A DNA stretch of 14,497 bases from Ruminococcus sp. (GCA_017622635.1 JAGAQS010000223.1:1-14497); one strand, 5' to 3'. Shown: positions 1 to 7,546, counted from the first letter of the stretch. Notes: generated by a model from the sequence alone, not told the origin. Translations and numbers: made by a program.

Positions 1-174
1 CTTCTTTTCAGTATGCTTGATTTTCTCGGTATTGAACGTGACCGTACAAGAGTAGAGTGGGTTTCCGCTGCCGAAGGTGCAAAATTCGCTGCAACAATGA
101 ACGAATTTACTGAAGCTGTCAAGAAACTCGGACCTAACCGCAGATTGGAGGATTTAAGATGCAGGAAGCAATGA
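1..174 (+). CDS. FlxD/MvhD-type electron-transfer subunit, C-terminal fragment
   Basis: Only the last 57 codons lie in the window; the reading frame is open from base 1 to a TGA at 172-174. The visible piece (IERDRTRVEWVSAAEGAKF, then a short tail ending near KLGP) matches the C-terminus of the MvhD/FlpD/FlxD 'hydrogenase iron-sulfur subunit' family. In methanogens and in bacterial Flx-Hdr complexes this small [2Fe-2S] protein passes electrons to HdrA. The family cysteines would lie upstream and cannot be seen. Its end overlaps the start of the next gene by 16 bases, so the two are very likely translated together. The neighbours (dicluster Fe-S proteins and a FAD/NAD subunit) support the FlxD reading. 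Identification rests on a short piece and context. Confidence 0.7.
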   Translation, partial: LLFSMLDFLGIERDRTRVEWVSAAEGAKFAATMNEFTEAVKKLGPNRRLEDLRCRKQ

Positions 175-1130
175 TAAGCAAGGCAAAACAGCTCCTTGCC
201 GACGGCACGGTCAACCGTGTTATCGGCTGGAAAAAGGGCGAGTTTGCTTATGACATCACTCCGGCGATTTTTGAAAGTGCAGAAGAAATTGATGCGGATT
301 TTGTATACGACGATTTCACAGCTGCAAACGTTTCAAAGTATCTCGTAAAGGAAAGCAAAAAAGAGGGAAAAATTCTCGCTTTCCTCAAACCCTGCGACAC
401 TTACAGCCTTAATCAGCTTACAAAGGAACACAGGGTTAACCGTGAAAATATATATGTTGTCGGTATACCCAGCGACGGCAAGCTTGATATTGAAAAAATC
501 AAGTCCAAGGGTGTAACAGGTATCACAGGCGTTGAAAGAGACGGCGACACTCTTAAAATAACTACTCTTTACGGTGAAGAAACAATGCCCGTTGCCGATG
601 CTATGAGCAACAAGTGTCTCAGCTGTAAGAGCAAAAAACACGTTACCTACGACGAACTTATAGGCGAAGACGGTGACGTTATCGATTCAGACCGTTTCGA
701 TATGGTTGAAAAACTCGAAAACATGACTTCTCAGGAACGTTATGATTTCTGGAGAGGTGAACTTTCAAAGTGTATCAGATGTAATGCGTGCAGAAACGTA
801 TGTCCTGCCTGCACCTGCGAAACCTGTGTATTTGATAATCCTAATTCAGGCGTTCAGAACAAGGCAGCAGCTGACAGCTTTGAAGAAAATATGTTCCATA
901 TTATCCGTGCTTTCCACGTTGCAGGAAGATGTACAGACTGCGGTGAATGTTCAAGAGTATGTCCTCAGAATATTCCGCTCCACCTCCTAAACAGAAAGTT
1001 TATCAAGGATATAAACTCACTTTACGGTGAGTATCAGGCAGGAGCAGACACTACTTCAAAAGCTCCTCTCAATGAATATACAACGGACGACTGTGAAGCA
1101 AGTATCGTTCACGAAAGGGGTGTTGAGTAA
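159..1130 (+). CDS. Dicluster [4Fe-4S] protein of an Flx-type electron-transfer module
   Basis: Cytoplasmic electron-transfer subunit of 323 residues with no membrane segment. The C-terminal half carries two classical [4Fe-4S] motifs: C205-C208-C211-C215 followed by Pro, and C258-C261-C264-C268 followed by Pro. Extra cysteines (C218, C220, C223) sit just after the first, and C153/C156 form a CxxC earlier. The N-terminal region, with a KPCD motif around residue 79, resembles the FrhB/FdhB-like fold seen in F420-hydrogenase beta subunits. In Desulfovibrio Flx-Hdr clusters two such dicluster proteins are FlxB and FlxC; I cannot tell with certainty which one this is. GGAGG at 147-151 lies 7 bases before the ATG, which sets the start. 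The stop TAA shares one base with the next ATG (TAATG), suggesting translational coupling. It should wire the NADH-oxidising subunit to the HdrA/FlxD side or to the reductase downstream. Confidence 0.75.
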   Translation: MQEAMISKAKQLLADGTVNRVIGWKKGEFAYDITPAIFESAEEIDADFVYDDFTAANVSKYLVKESKKEGKILAFLKPCDTYSLNQLTKEHRVNRENIYVVGIPSDGKLDIEKIKSKGVTGITGVERDGDTLKITTLYGEETMPVADAMSNKCLSCKSKKHVTYDELIGEDGDVIDSDRFDMVEKLENMTSQERYDFWRGELSKCIRCNACRNVCPACTCETCVFDNPNSGVQNKAAADSFEENMFHIIRAFHVAGRCTDCGECSRVCPQNIPLHLLNRKFIKDINSLYGEYQAGADTTSKAPLNEYTTDDCEASIVHERGVE

Positions 1131-2149
1131 TGCTTAAAATATCTCTCGAAAATCTCGGCAAACTTTTTGATGCTGTTTCCGAAAAGCAGACACTCTATAT
1201 TCCGACTGACCGTGAAGACGGTGCGTCAGAATACAAAAAGTATGAATCGGGTATGAAACTCAGCAAGAACCTTAATACAATCCGCAGTGCAAAGGACTTT
1301 TTCTTCCCACAGACCGAAAACCTTGCCGACTTCAAAATGGAGGGCAAGAAGATTGAAGTTATTGATATCCGTGAAGAATCGGAAGACTTCGTTATTTTCG
1401 GTGTACGTGCGTGTGATGCAAGAAGCTTTACAATTCTTGACAAGGTTTTCCTCAGTGAACCCGTTGACAGCTACTACAAGAACCGCCGTGACCACGGAAC
1501 AGTTGTAACAATGGCTTGTACAAAACCTGCCGAAACCTGTTTCTGCGGTACTTTCGGCATTGACCCGACTGCTCCGGAGGGTGACGCAGCCTGCTGGTCT
1601 GACGGTGAAAACCTCTTTATTCAGGCTAACAACGAAAAGGGTCAGGCATTTATCGATTCCGTCGCTTCTCTCCTTGAGGACGGCGACACGGCTAAGCTTG
1701 ACGAAGTAAAGGCTAAGACCAAGGAAATTCTCGGAAAACTTCCGCTTGCAAATCTTTCAACAGACGCATTCGGCGGTGATACACTTATGGAACACTTTAA
1801 CTCTGAAAAGTGGGCTGAACTTTCCGAAAGCTGTCTCGGTTGCGGTACTTGTACATTTGTATGTCCTACCTGTCAGTGCTACGACATCAGGGACTTCGAT
1901 ACAGGTCACGGAATAAAGCGTTTCAGATGCTGGGATTCCTGTATGTATTCCGAATTTACAAAAATGGCTCACGGTAATATCCGTAACTCTCAGCTTGAAC
2001 GTTTCCGCCAGAGATTCATGCACAAGCTGGTTTATTTCCCTTCAAACAATAACGGCGAATTTGGTTGTGTAGGCTGTGGAAGATGTCTCTCTAAATGTCC
2101 TATCTCCATGAATATCGTCAAGGTAATGAAAGCATTGGAGGTTAAGTAA
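1130..2149 (+). CDS. AsrA/sulfhydrogenase-beta-like dicluster [4Fe-4S] protein (Flx module)
   Basis: This 339-residue soluble protein resembles the A subunit of anaerobic sulfite reductase (AsrA) and the beta subunit of sulfhydrogenases, a family that also includes one of the FlxB/FlxC proteins. The family signature GVRACDARSF is at 91-100, a CxC pair at C137/C139, and two [4Fe-4S] motifs at C235-C238-C241-C245 and C313-C316-C319-C323, each followed by Pro. Its usual partner is a FAD/NAD(P) reductase of AsrB type, which is exactly the next gene. AsrC, the catalytic sulfite reductase subunit, is absent, so a role as an electron conduit is more likely than sulfite reduction. Start and stop each share one base with the neighbouring genes (TAATG at both ends), so the genes form a tightly coupled translational unit. 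Confidence 0.75.
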   Translation: MLKISLENLGKLFDAVSEKQTLYIPTDREDGASEYKKYESGMKLSKNLNTIRSAKDFFFPQTENLADFKMEGKKIEVIDIREESEDFVIFGVRACDARSFTILDKVFLSEPVDSYYKNRRDHGTVVTMACTKPAETCFCGTFGIDPTAPEGDAACWSDGENLFIQANNEKGQAFIDSVASLLEDGDTAKLDEVKAKTKEILGKLPLANLSTDAFGGDTLMEHFNSEKWAELSESCLGCGTCTFVCPTCQCYDIRDFDTGHGIKRFRCWDSCMYSEFTKMAHGNIRNSQLERFRQRFMHKLVYFPSNNNGEFGCVGCGRCLSKCPISMNIVKVMKALEVK

Positions 2150-2994
2150 TGAACACTAATGATACATTGATTCCGCACATCGGCGTTGTTACCGACATAA
2201 GAATTGATACTCCCGATGTAAAGACTTTCAGAGTCAATGCAATACAGGCAGACGGAACAGTCAGCGGAAAAGTTTTTGAACATATGCCGGGTCAGTGTGC
2301 AATGCTTTCCATTCCCGGAGTGGGCGAGGGTATGTTCTCTATAACTTCTTCACCCACAAACAAGGAATTTATGGAATTCAGCATTAAAAAGTGCGGTTGC
2401 CTTACTTCATGGCTTCATGCTATGGAAGTAGGTCAGCAGATTACTATAAGGGGACCTTACGGTAATAATTTCCCTGTTGAAACAGAACTCAAGGGCAAAG
2501 ACCTGCTCTTTATTGCGGGTGGTATCGGTCTCGCACCGCTCCGTTCCGTAATCAATTACGTACGTGACAACCGTGCAAATTACGGCGACGTTCAGATTGT
2601 TTACGGTTCACGTTCAAAAGATGACCTTGTTGACTATAAGGAAATTATTGACGAATGGTGCAACGATGACGGAATAACTGTAAATCTTACAATCGACAGA
2701 GAACAGGAAGGCTGGGACGGTCATGTAGGTTTTGTTCCGAACTATGTAAAGGAACTCAATCCGTCACTCAGCAAAACGGTTCTTATATGCGGTCCTCCGA
2801 TTATGATTAAGTTCACACTTGCAGGTCTTAAAGAACTCGGTTTCACCGAAACTCAGGTTTACACAACTATGGAACTTCGTATGAAGTGTGCTGTAGGCAA
2901 GTGCGGAAGATGCAACATAGGCGATAAATATGTATGTAAGGACGGACCTGTTTTCCGTTTTGACCAGCTCGACGAACTGCCTGACGAATATTAA
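2149..2994 (+). CDS. flxA: FAD/NAD(P)H-binding [2Fe-2S] oxidoreductase, FlxA/AsrB type
   Basis: Probable entry point for NADH electrons into the complex. The 281-residue protein has the layout of the ferredoxin-NADP reductase/PyrK family. An FAD-binding barrel comes first, with PGQ at 47-49, MFSITSSP at 62-69 (the usual RxYS position has Met-Phe instead of Arg-x-Tyr) and GPYGN at 102-106. The nucleotide-binding domain follows, with FIAGGIGLAPLRS at 121-133 and ICGPP at 213-217. A C-terminal [2Fe-2S] site is formed by C247, C252, C255 and C263. Similar proteins are FlxA, AsrB, the sulfhydrogenase gamma subunit and PyrK. The PyrK reading is unlikely because no pyrD is adjacent and the partners are dicluster Fe-S proteins. 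NADH rather than NADPH is inferred from the Flx family, not from visible residues. The gene symbol is by similarity of domain and context. Confidence 0.75.
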   Translation: MNTNDTLIPHIGVVTDIRIDTPDVKTFRVNAIQADGTVSGKVFEHMPGQCAMLSIPGVGEGMFSITSSPTNKEFMEFSIKKCGCLTSWLHAMEVGQQITIRGPYGNNFPVETELKGKDLLFIAGGIGLAPLRSVINYVRDNRANYGDVQIVYGSRSKDDLVDYKEIIDEWCNDDGITVNLTIDREQEGWDGHVGFVPNYVKELNPSLSKTVLICGPPIMIKFTLAGLKELGFTETQVYTTMELRMKCAVGKCGRCNIGDKYVCKDGPVFRFDQLDELPDEY

Positions 2995-3009
2995 TAAGGA
3001 GTATTGAAC

Positions 3010-3693
3010 ATGGAAAATATGTTAAACGTTTACCTGTTCGGCAAGAAGTATCAGGTGCCGGCAGGACTGACTATAATGACGGCTATGGAATATGCCGGCT
3101 ACGAACTCGTAAGAGGCTGTGGTTGCCGTAACGGTTTCTGCGGTGCTTGTGCAACTATCTACAGAATCAAGGATAAGCAGGAACTTCATGCCTGTCTCGC
3201 TTGTCAGACAGAAGTACAGGAAGGTATGTACGTTGCTACACTTCCTTTCTTCCCGCTTGTAAAACAGATTTACAATATAGAGGAAATCAAGCCAAACCAG
3301 CAGATTATGATGCAGCTTTACCCCGAAATCTACAGCTGTATCGGCTGTAATGCCTGCACAAAGGCTTGTACTCAGGAACTCAACACAATGCAGTATATCG
3401 CTTACGCTCAGAGAGGCGAATTTGACAAGTGTGCAGAAGAATCTTTTGACTGCGTAATGTGCGGTGTATGTTCTTCACGTTGTCCTGCCGGAATTTCTCA
3501 CCCGCAGGTTGCAATGCTTGCAAGACGTTTAAACGGCAAGTACATAGCTCCCGAATGTGAACACCTTGCTGACCGTGTAAACGAAATCAATGAGGGTATC
3601 TTTGACGAAAAAATGGCTGAACTTATTGCAAAGTCAGTTGATAACGTTCAGGAAATTAAAGACCTTTATAACAATCGTGAGATTGAAAAGTAA
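3010..3693 (+). CDS. Fumarate reductase iron-sulfur subunit, FrdB/TfrB-like, three Fe-S clusters
   Basis: This 227-residue protein resembles FrdB/SdhB. A plant-type [2Fe-2S] domain has C39, C44, C47 and C62 (CxxxxCxxC, then a later C), with extra C37 and C65. A bacterial ferredoxin domain has C110-C113-C116-C120 and C148-C151-C154-C158. Standard FrdB has one [4Fe-4S] and one [3Fe-4S] cluster, the latter lacking the second cysteine; here both motifs are complete, as in the N-terminal part of methanogen TfrB. The heterodisulfide-reductase-like CCG domain of TfrB is missing. It should carry electrons to the flavoprotein encoded next. AGGAG at 2997-3001 lies 8 bases before ATG 3010 but only 2 before the in-frame TTG at 3004, so ATG is chosen. 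The gap to the upstream gene is 15 bases. No FrdC/FrdD membrane anchor or cytochrome b gene is nearby. Confidence 0.8.
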   Translation: MENMLNVYLFGKKYQVPAGLTIMTAMEYAGYELVRGCGCRNGFCGACATIYRIKDKQELHACLACQTEVQEGMYVATLPFFPLVKQIYNIEEIKPNQQIMMQLYPEIYSCIGCNACTKACTQELNTMQYIAYAQRGEFDKCAEESFDCVMCGVCSSRCPAGISHPQVAMLARRLNGKYIAPECEHLADRVNEINEGIFDEKMAELIAKSVDNVQEIKDLYNNREIEK

Positions 3694-3705
3694 GGAGGAG
3701 CGAAA

Positions 3706-5310
3706 ATGTATAAAATCGATAAGCTTAATGAGCTTGCAAAAGTAGTTGCCGAAAAAAGAGAATACAATGCAAAGCTCGAACCGAAAAGAATGACAGCAGA
3801 AGAAAAGGACGCACTCCTTGCCGAATTTCACCCCGACTACAGACAGGACCAGTTCAGCGTACTCGAAGTTGGTATGAACAAGGGCGGAAAAGTTCCGACA
3901 CAGCTCGCAGAACTTCTTCAGGGTCACAGCAGAGTAAACCCCGATGACGTTGACCTTGAAAATCCTGATTATGATACAGACGTGCTTATTATCGGCGGCG
4001 GCGGTGCAGGTGCTTCATGTGCAATTGAAGCCGATACAGCAGGCGTTAAGGCTATGATAGTTACAAAACTTCGTATCGGTGACGCTAACACAATGATGGC
4101 TGAGGGCGGTATTCAGGCAGCTGACAAGCCCAACGATTCCCCCGCAATTCACTATGTTGACGCTTTCGGTGGCGGTCACTTTACCGCAAAGCCCGAACTC
4201 GTTAAAAAGCTCGTTACAAAAGCTCCTGAAGCTATTCAGTGGCTCAACAAACTCGGTGTCGAGTTCGACAAGGAAGCTGACGGTACTATGATTACAACAC
4301 ACGGCGGCGGTACTTCCAGAAAGAGAATGCACGCAGCCAAGGACTACTCAGGTGCTGAAATCATGCGTACTCTCCGTGACGAAGTTCTCAACAGAGGTAT
4401 TCCCGTAATCGACTTCACAGCTGCTGTTGAAATCATTCTTGACGAAAACGGCAAGGCTGCCGGTGCTGTTCTTATGAACATGGAAACAAAGGAACTCATT
4501 GTTGCAAGAGCAAAGACTGTTGTTATCGCAACAGGCGGTGCAGGAAGAATGCACTATCAGGGCTTCCCGACTTCAAACCATTACGGTGCTACAGCTGACG
4601 GTCTTGTACTCGGTTACAGAGTCGGTGCAAAGCTCCGTGACGTTGACACACTCCAGTATCACCCGACAGGTACAGGCTACCCTGAACAGATTTTCGGTGC
4701 ATTGGTTACTGAAAAGGTTCGTTCACTCGGTGCAAAGCTTGTTAATATCGACGGCGAAGTTTTCATGAACCCTCTTGAAACACGTGATGTTACAGCTTCT
4801 TCAATTATCCGTGAATGTACAGCAAGAAACAAGGGTATTGAAACAAATCTCGGTAAGGCTGTATGGCTTGATACTCCTATGATAGAACTTATTCACGGTG
4901 AGGGTACTATTGAAAAGAGAATCCCTGCAATGCTCAGAATGTTCGGCAAGTACGGAATCGATATCCGCAAAGAACCGATTCTCGTTTTCCCGACACTTCA
5001 CTACCAGAACGGCGGTATAGATATAACTGACGAAAACGAAACAACTGTTGAAAACCTCTTTGCAGCCGGTGAAGTTGCAGGCGGTATCCACGGCAGAAAC
5101 AGACTTATGGGTAACTCACTCCTCGACGTTATCGTATTCGGCAGAAACGCAGGTATCTATGCAGCTGCAAAGGCTAAGGAAACAGCTGTTCCCGAAAAGC
5201 TCACTCTTGAACATATCAACAAGTTCAATGCAGAACTTTCAGAAGCAGGTATCGACACAGGTAAGGTTTCTCCTATGCTTCTCCCGCACTATGCAAGAAA
5301 GTCAAAGTAA
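3706..5310 (+). CDS. Fumarate reductase flavoprotein subunit, FrdA/TfrA-like
   Basis: Likely reduces fumarate to succinate in the cytoplasm. After an unusual N-terminal extension of about 88 residues, the Rossmann motif DVLIIGGGGAG (92-102) begins the FAD domain. Catalytic-site motifs of the FrdA/SdhA family are present: YHPTG with H319, TExxR with T335, E336 and R339, R360 in RDVTAS, H432 in LHYQNGG, and R466 in GRNRLMGNSLLD. N128 sits where FrdA/SdhA have the histidine bound covalently to FAD, so FAD is probably non-covalent, as in L-aspartate oxidase. The helical C-terminal domain of FrdA is nearly absent (534 residues including the extension, against about 600). Aspartate oxidase is less likely because an FrdB-like partner is 12 bases upstream and no nadA or nadC is seen. 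The ribosome binding site GGAGGAG precedes the ATG. Confidence 0.82.
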   Translation: MYKIDKLNELAKVVAEKREYNAKLEPKRMTAEEKDALLAEFHPDYRQDQFSVLEVGMNKGGKVPTQLAELLQGHSRVNPDDVDLENPDYDTDVLIIGGGGAGASCAIEADTAGVKAMIVTKLRIGDANTMMAEGGIQAADKPNDSPAIHYVDAFGGGHFTAKPELVKKLVTKAPEAIQWLNKLGVEFDKEADGTMITTHGGGTSRKRMHAAKDYSGAEIMRTLRDEVLNRGIPVIDFTAAVEIILDENGKAAGAVLMNMETKELIVARAKTVVIATGGAGRMHYQGFPTSNHYGATADGLVLGYRVGAKLRDVDTLQYHPTGTGYPEQIFGALVTEKVRSLGAKLVNIDGEVFMNPLETRDVTASSIIRECTARNKGIETNLGKAVWLDTPMIELIHGEGTIEKRIPAMLRMFGKYGIDIRKEPILVFPTLHYQNGGIDITDENETTVENLFAAGEVAGGIHGRNRLMGNSLLDVIVFGRNAGIYAAAKAKETAVPEKLTLEHINKFNAELSEAGIDTGKVSPMLLPHYARKSK

Positions 5311-5334
5311 TTATTTAATTTAATTATAATCCAC

Positions 5335-5369
5335 TAAACCGACGGGCATTTTATGTGTCCGTCGGTTTA
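5335..5369 (+). terminator. Hairpin after the fumarate reductase operon
   Basis: A 14-base-pair stem (5335-5348 with 5356-5369, one G-U pair) encloses a 7-base loop, 24 bases after the flavoprotein stop. The sequence after it is not a clear run of T, so termination may be partial and leave some read-through into the exchanger gene. Confidence 0.6.
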
Positions 5370-5451
5370 TGCGGTTATATACAAATTGTGATATTGCATA
5401 AAAATATGCAGTATTTCCGAAAAAATTTAAAAGAAAGAGGTAATCTGGATT

Positions 5452-6693
5452 ATGGAATTAATCTCAGCCGGAAGTTTTTCTATTGGTATCAAAGAAATAA
5501 CTTTCCTAATGTTCACGGTCTTTTTTATAACGACTGTCGGATATCTTATCGGCAGAATTACCGTCAAGGGCGTTTCACTCGGTACTGCCGGTGTATTTAT
5601 AATAGCCCTCCTTTACGGTTGTTTCTGCTACAGCAATCTCGGTGAAAACCTTATGCTTGAGGGTACAACGTATGTCAAGAATGCACTTAAAGTTATTGAG
5701 AATATCGGACTTATTCTGTTTGTAACGTCCGTAGGATTCATTGCAGGACCTAACTTCTTCGGTAACTTCAAAAAGAATTTCAAGTCTTATGTTCTTCTTG
5801 CACTTGTCGTAATTATTGCAGGCGGACTTGCCTGCGGTGGCTGTATTCTTATTGACAAGGGCGTTTCAGGTGACCCGACTGAAAATATCGCAGCAATGCT
5901 TGTCGGACTTCTTTCGGGTTCACTTACAAGTACACCTGCTTTTTCTGCCGCAAAGGCAACAGTTGCAGAACGTGCAAACGGTGCAGTCCTTGAAGACCTT
6001 GTAACAGTCGGTCACGGTATTGCCTATCTTTTCGGTGTAATCGGCGTTGTTCTCTTTGTTCAGCTTGTACCTAAGTTCATGAAAGCTGATATGGCAAAGG
6101 AACGTGAACAGCTTATTGTTGCAGATTCAAAGGGTTCACAGAAAAAGTCAAATGAAAAGCTTATTGAAATGGACGAATTTGGCTTTATGCCTTTCGCACT
6201 TGCTGCAATTATCGGTATATTCATCGGTTCAATAAAGTTCGGCAACTTCTCACTTACAACAACAGGCGGTTGTTTGCTTACTTCACTCGTATTCGGTCAT
6301 TTCGGCAATTTCGGAAAAGTCAACATGATGCCTAAGGAAAGCACACTGAAAGTTTTCCGTGAATTCGGTCTTATGATGTTCCTCATCGGTGCAGGTGTTG
6401 CAGGCGGTGCAAGCTTTGTTGAACACTTCAAGGCTGTTTACTTCCTCTACGGTGTAATCATGACAATTGTTCCGATGATTATCGGCTTTATCTTTGCCAA
6501 GTACGTTCTTAAACTCAGCCTGCTCAATAACCTCGGTTCAATCACAGGCGGTATGACTTCTACTCCTGCTCTCGGTACTCTCATCAGTACAGCAGGTACA
6601 GAAAACGTTGCTTCTGCATATGCCGCTACATATCCCGTGGCACTTATTGCAGTAGTTGTTGTTTCACAGGTTCTGCTTATGATATTCAAGTAA
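5452..6693 (+). CDS. AspT/YidE/SucE-family membrane exchanger, short form without TrkA-C domains
   Basis: Integral membrane transporter of 413 residues with the duplicated half-transporter structure of the AspT (aspartate:alanine exchanger) family. The repeat signature TSTPA occurs at 159-163 (SGSLTSTPAF) and again at 369-373 (TGGMTSTPAL), each within a block of hydrophobic helices. AspT and the succinate exporter SucE1 of Corynebacterium are about 540 residues and carry TrkA-C domains between the halves. Here the central cytoplasmic loop is only about 35 residues (roughly 207-243), so those domains are absent. The position directly after a fumarate reductase operon suggests export of succinate or exchange of a C4-dicarboxylate; the substrate is inferred, not seen. 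A GAGG lies 11 bases before the ATG, a slightly long spacing. It may be expressed by read-through of the hairpin at 5335-5369. Confidence 0.8.
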   Translation: MELISAGSFSIGIKEITFLMFTVFFITTVGYLIGRITVKGVSLGTAGVFIIALLYGCFCYSNLGENLMLEGTTYVKNALKVIENIGLILFVTSVGFIAGPNFFGNFKKNFKSYVLLALVVIIAGGLACGGCILIDKGVSGDPTENIAAMLVGLLSGSLTSTPAFSAAKATVAERANGAVLEDLVTVGHGIAYLFGVIGVVLFVQLVPKFMKADMAKEREQLIVADSKGSQKKSNEKLIEMDEFGFMPFALAAIIGIFIGSIKFGNFSLTTTGGCLLTSLVFGHFGNFGKVNMMPKESTLKVFREFGLMMFLIGAGVAGGASFVEHFKAVYFLYGVIMTIVPMIIGFIFAKYVLKLSLLNNLGSITGGMTSTPALGTLISTAGTENVASAYAATYPVALIAVVVVSQVLLMIFK

Positions 6694-6704
6694 AACTACA
6701 TAAT

Positions 6705-6738
6705 AAAAAAACCGTTCCTTTCGGGGAGCGGTTTTTTT
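6705..6738 (+). terminator. Intrinsic terminator after the exchanger gene
   Basis: A GC-rich 7-base-pair stem (6712-6718 with 6725-6731, one G-U pair) is flanked by seven A and seven T bases, so it can work in both directions. It begins 12 bases after the stop codon. Confidence 0.9.
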
Positions 6739-6739
6739 G

Positions 6740-6768
6740 TTGACTTTAAGGGGAATATATGCTATAAT
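6740..6768 (+). promoter_or_regulatory. Sigma-A promoter of the 6796 gene
   Basis: TTGACT at 6740-6745 and TATAAT at 6763-6768 are separated by exactly 17 bases, with TGC directly before the -10 box (extended -10). It starts 2 bases after the preceding terminator, giving this gene its own transcription unit. Predicted transcription start is near 6775. Confidence 0.85.
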
Positions 6769-6795
6769 TTTTAATACTGGGAGATGATGTAAAAT

Positions 6796-7539
6796 ATGCA
6801 GGTTCTGAAAGCACATTACAAAGACGAATTTCATGATACCGACATTGAAATATTAAACGACGGTTCTGAAATGTATTTTATTTTGGACGGATTTCAATTC
6901 TGTAGCAGCACCGATATAAGTGACTTTGAATACGAAAGTGAAGAACATTCGGACAAAATTGAAAATAAATTTAATGTCATTGAATTTCACGGCGATATGC
7001 TTTATAAATCCGGCAAACGCATACCAATGTATTTTTATACACTTCAGAGATACGCACTTGATGTGGAAATTCCCGTAAACGTTGTACGCAAATCCGATAC
7101 AGCAGAATTTACAGCAACTCTTTATATATCGTTTCACCTTGTTGAAAATAACAGCCATGGCGTTATGCGTGAAAGTAAAAAAGTTTATTATGATAAAACA
7201 ATTGTCAGAAATTTCAGTCTTTGCGTTGACGGTAAACGTTATGACAGTGAAAAAAATACACTTGACTTTGAAATTGCTTTATCCGATATATGCCGAAAAA
7301 TGAAACAGGATTATTATATAAAATCATGTTTTACGTGTCAGTATTCGGAGTATTCACCTTATGGACAAAATGATTTCGGAAGTATGATGTGTTACCGTGA
7401 ATGTAAGGAAAGCTATCTTAAAACAAATAATTATTTCAGGTATCTTGTTGACAATGAAAATTTTACATACAGACAGGAAACTTTTCTTTGCAGCGAGTAC
7501 GATTTAAGAAAAAATAAAGGTTATAGGGGATTCACCTGA
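6796..7539 (+). CDS. Conserved protein of unknown function with a cysteine-pair motif
   Basis: A 247-residue soluble protein with no signal peptide or membrane segment. I do not recognise a function; the pattern recalls a Clostridia family of unknown function (possibly DUF6304), which I cannot confirm. The middle region looks mostly beta-stranded. The C-terminal part has C178-x2-C181 and C199-x3-C203 around an aromatic stretch (YSEYSPYGQNDFG), a plausible metal site, followed by a conserved-looking YRQETFLC segment. The first 130 residues are acidic and rich in aromatic residues. GGGAG at 6779-6783 is 12 bases before the ATG, a long spacing, but the nearer ATGs run directly into a stop. The gene stands alone between a strong promoter and a terminator, and its codon use is more AT-rich than the operon to its left. 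Confidence 0.7.
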   Translation: MQVLKAHYKDEFHDTDIEILNDGSEMYFILDGFQFCSSTDISDFEYESEEHSDKIENKFNVIEFHGDMLYKSGKRIPMYFYTLQRYALDVEIPVNVVRKSDTAEFTATLYISFHLVENNSHGVMRESKKVYYDKTIVRNFSLCVDGKRYDSEKNTLDFEIALSDICRKMKQDYYIKSCFTCQYSEYSPYGQNDFGSMMCYRECKESYLKTNNYFRYLVDNENFTYRQETFLCSEYDLRKNKGYRGFT

Positions 7540-7546
7540 AAAATAT

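Noticed and set aside
333..641. Minus-strand open frames inside the Flx, Frd and Nrd genes
   Set aside because: They mirror well-identified genes, lack ribosome binding sites and encode low-complexity products with no recognisable family.
2149..2994. PyrK (dihydroorotate dehydrogenase electron-transfer subunit)
   Set aside because: The domain layout is the same, but no pyrD is adjacent and the flanking dicluster Fe-S genes point to an Flx/Asr-type complex. pyrE in this window is in a different operon on the other strand.
1130..2994. Anaerobic sulfite reductase (asrAB)
   Set aside because: AsrA- and AsrB-like subunits are present but the catalytic AsrC is missing and fumarate reductase subunits follow instead.
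3004..3009. TTG start for the FrdB-like gene
   Set aside because: It lies only 2 bases after AGGAG, too close; the ATG at 3010 has the normal 8-base spacing.
5386..5414. Promoter before the exchanger gene (TTGTGA ... ) and the small palindrome TGCATA-AAAA-TATGCA at 5395-5410
   Set aside because: No acceptable -10 box lies 16-18 bases after the -35 candidate, and a 6-base palindrome in AT-rich DNA is weak evidence of an operator.
5355..5645. Overlapping 96-codon plus-strand frame at the start of the exchanger gene
   Set aside because: Its product resembles no family and runs through the terminator hairpin; the overlapping frame at 5452 has clear transporter repeats.
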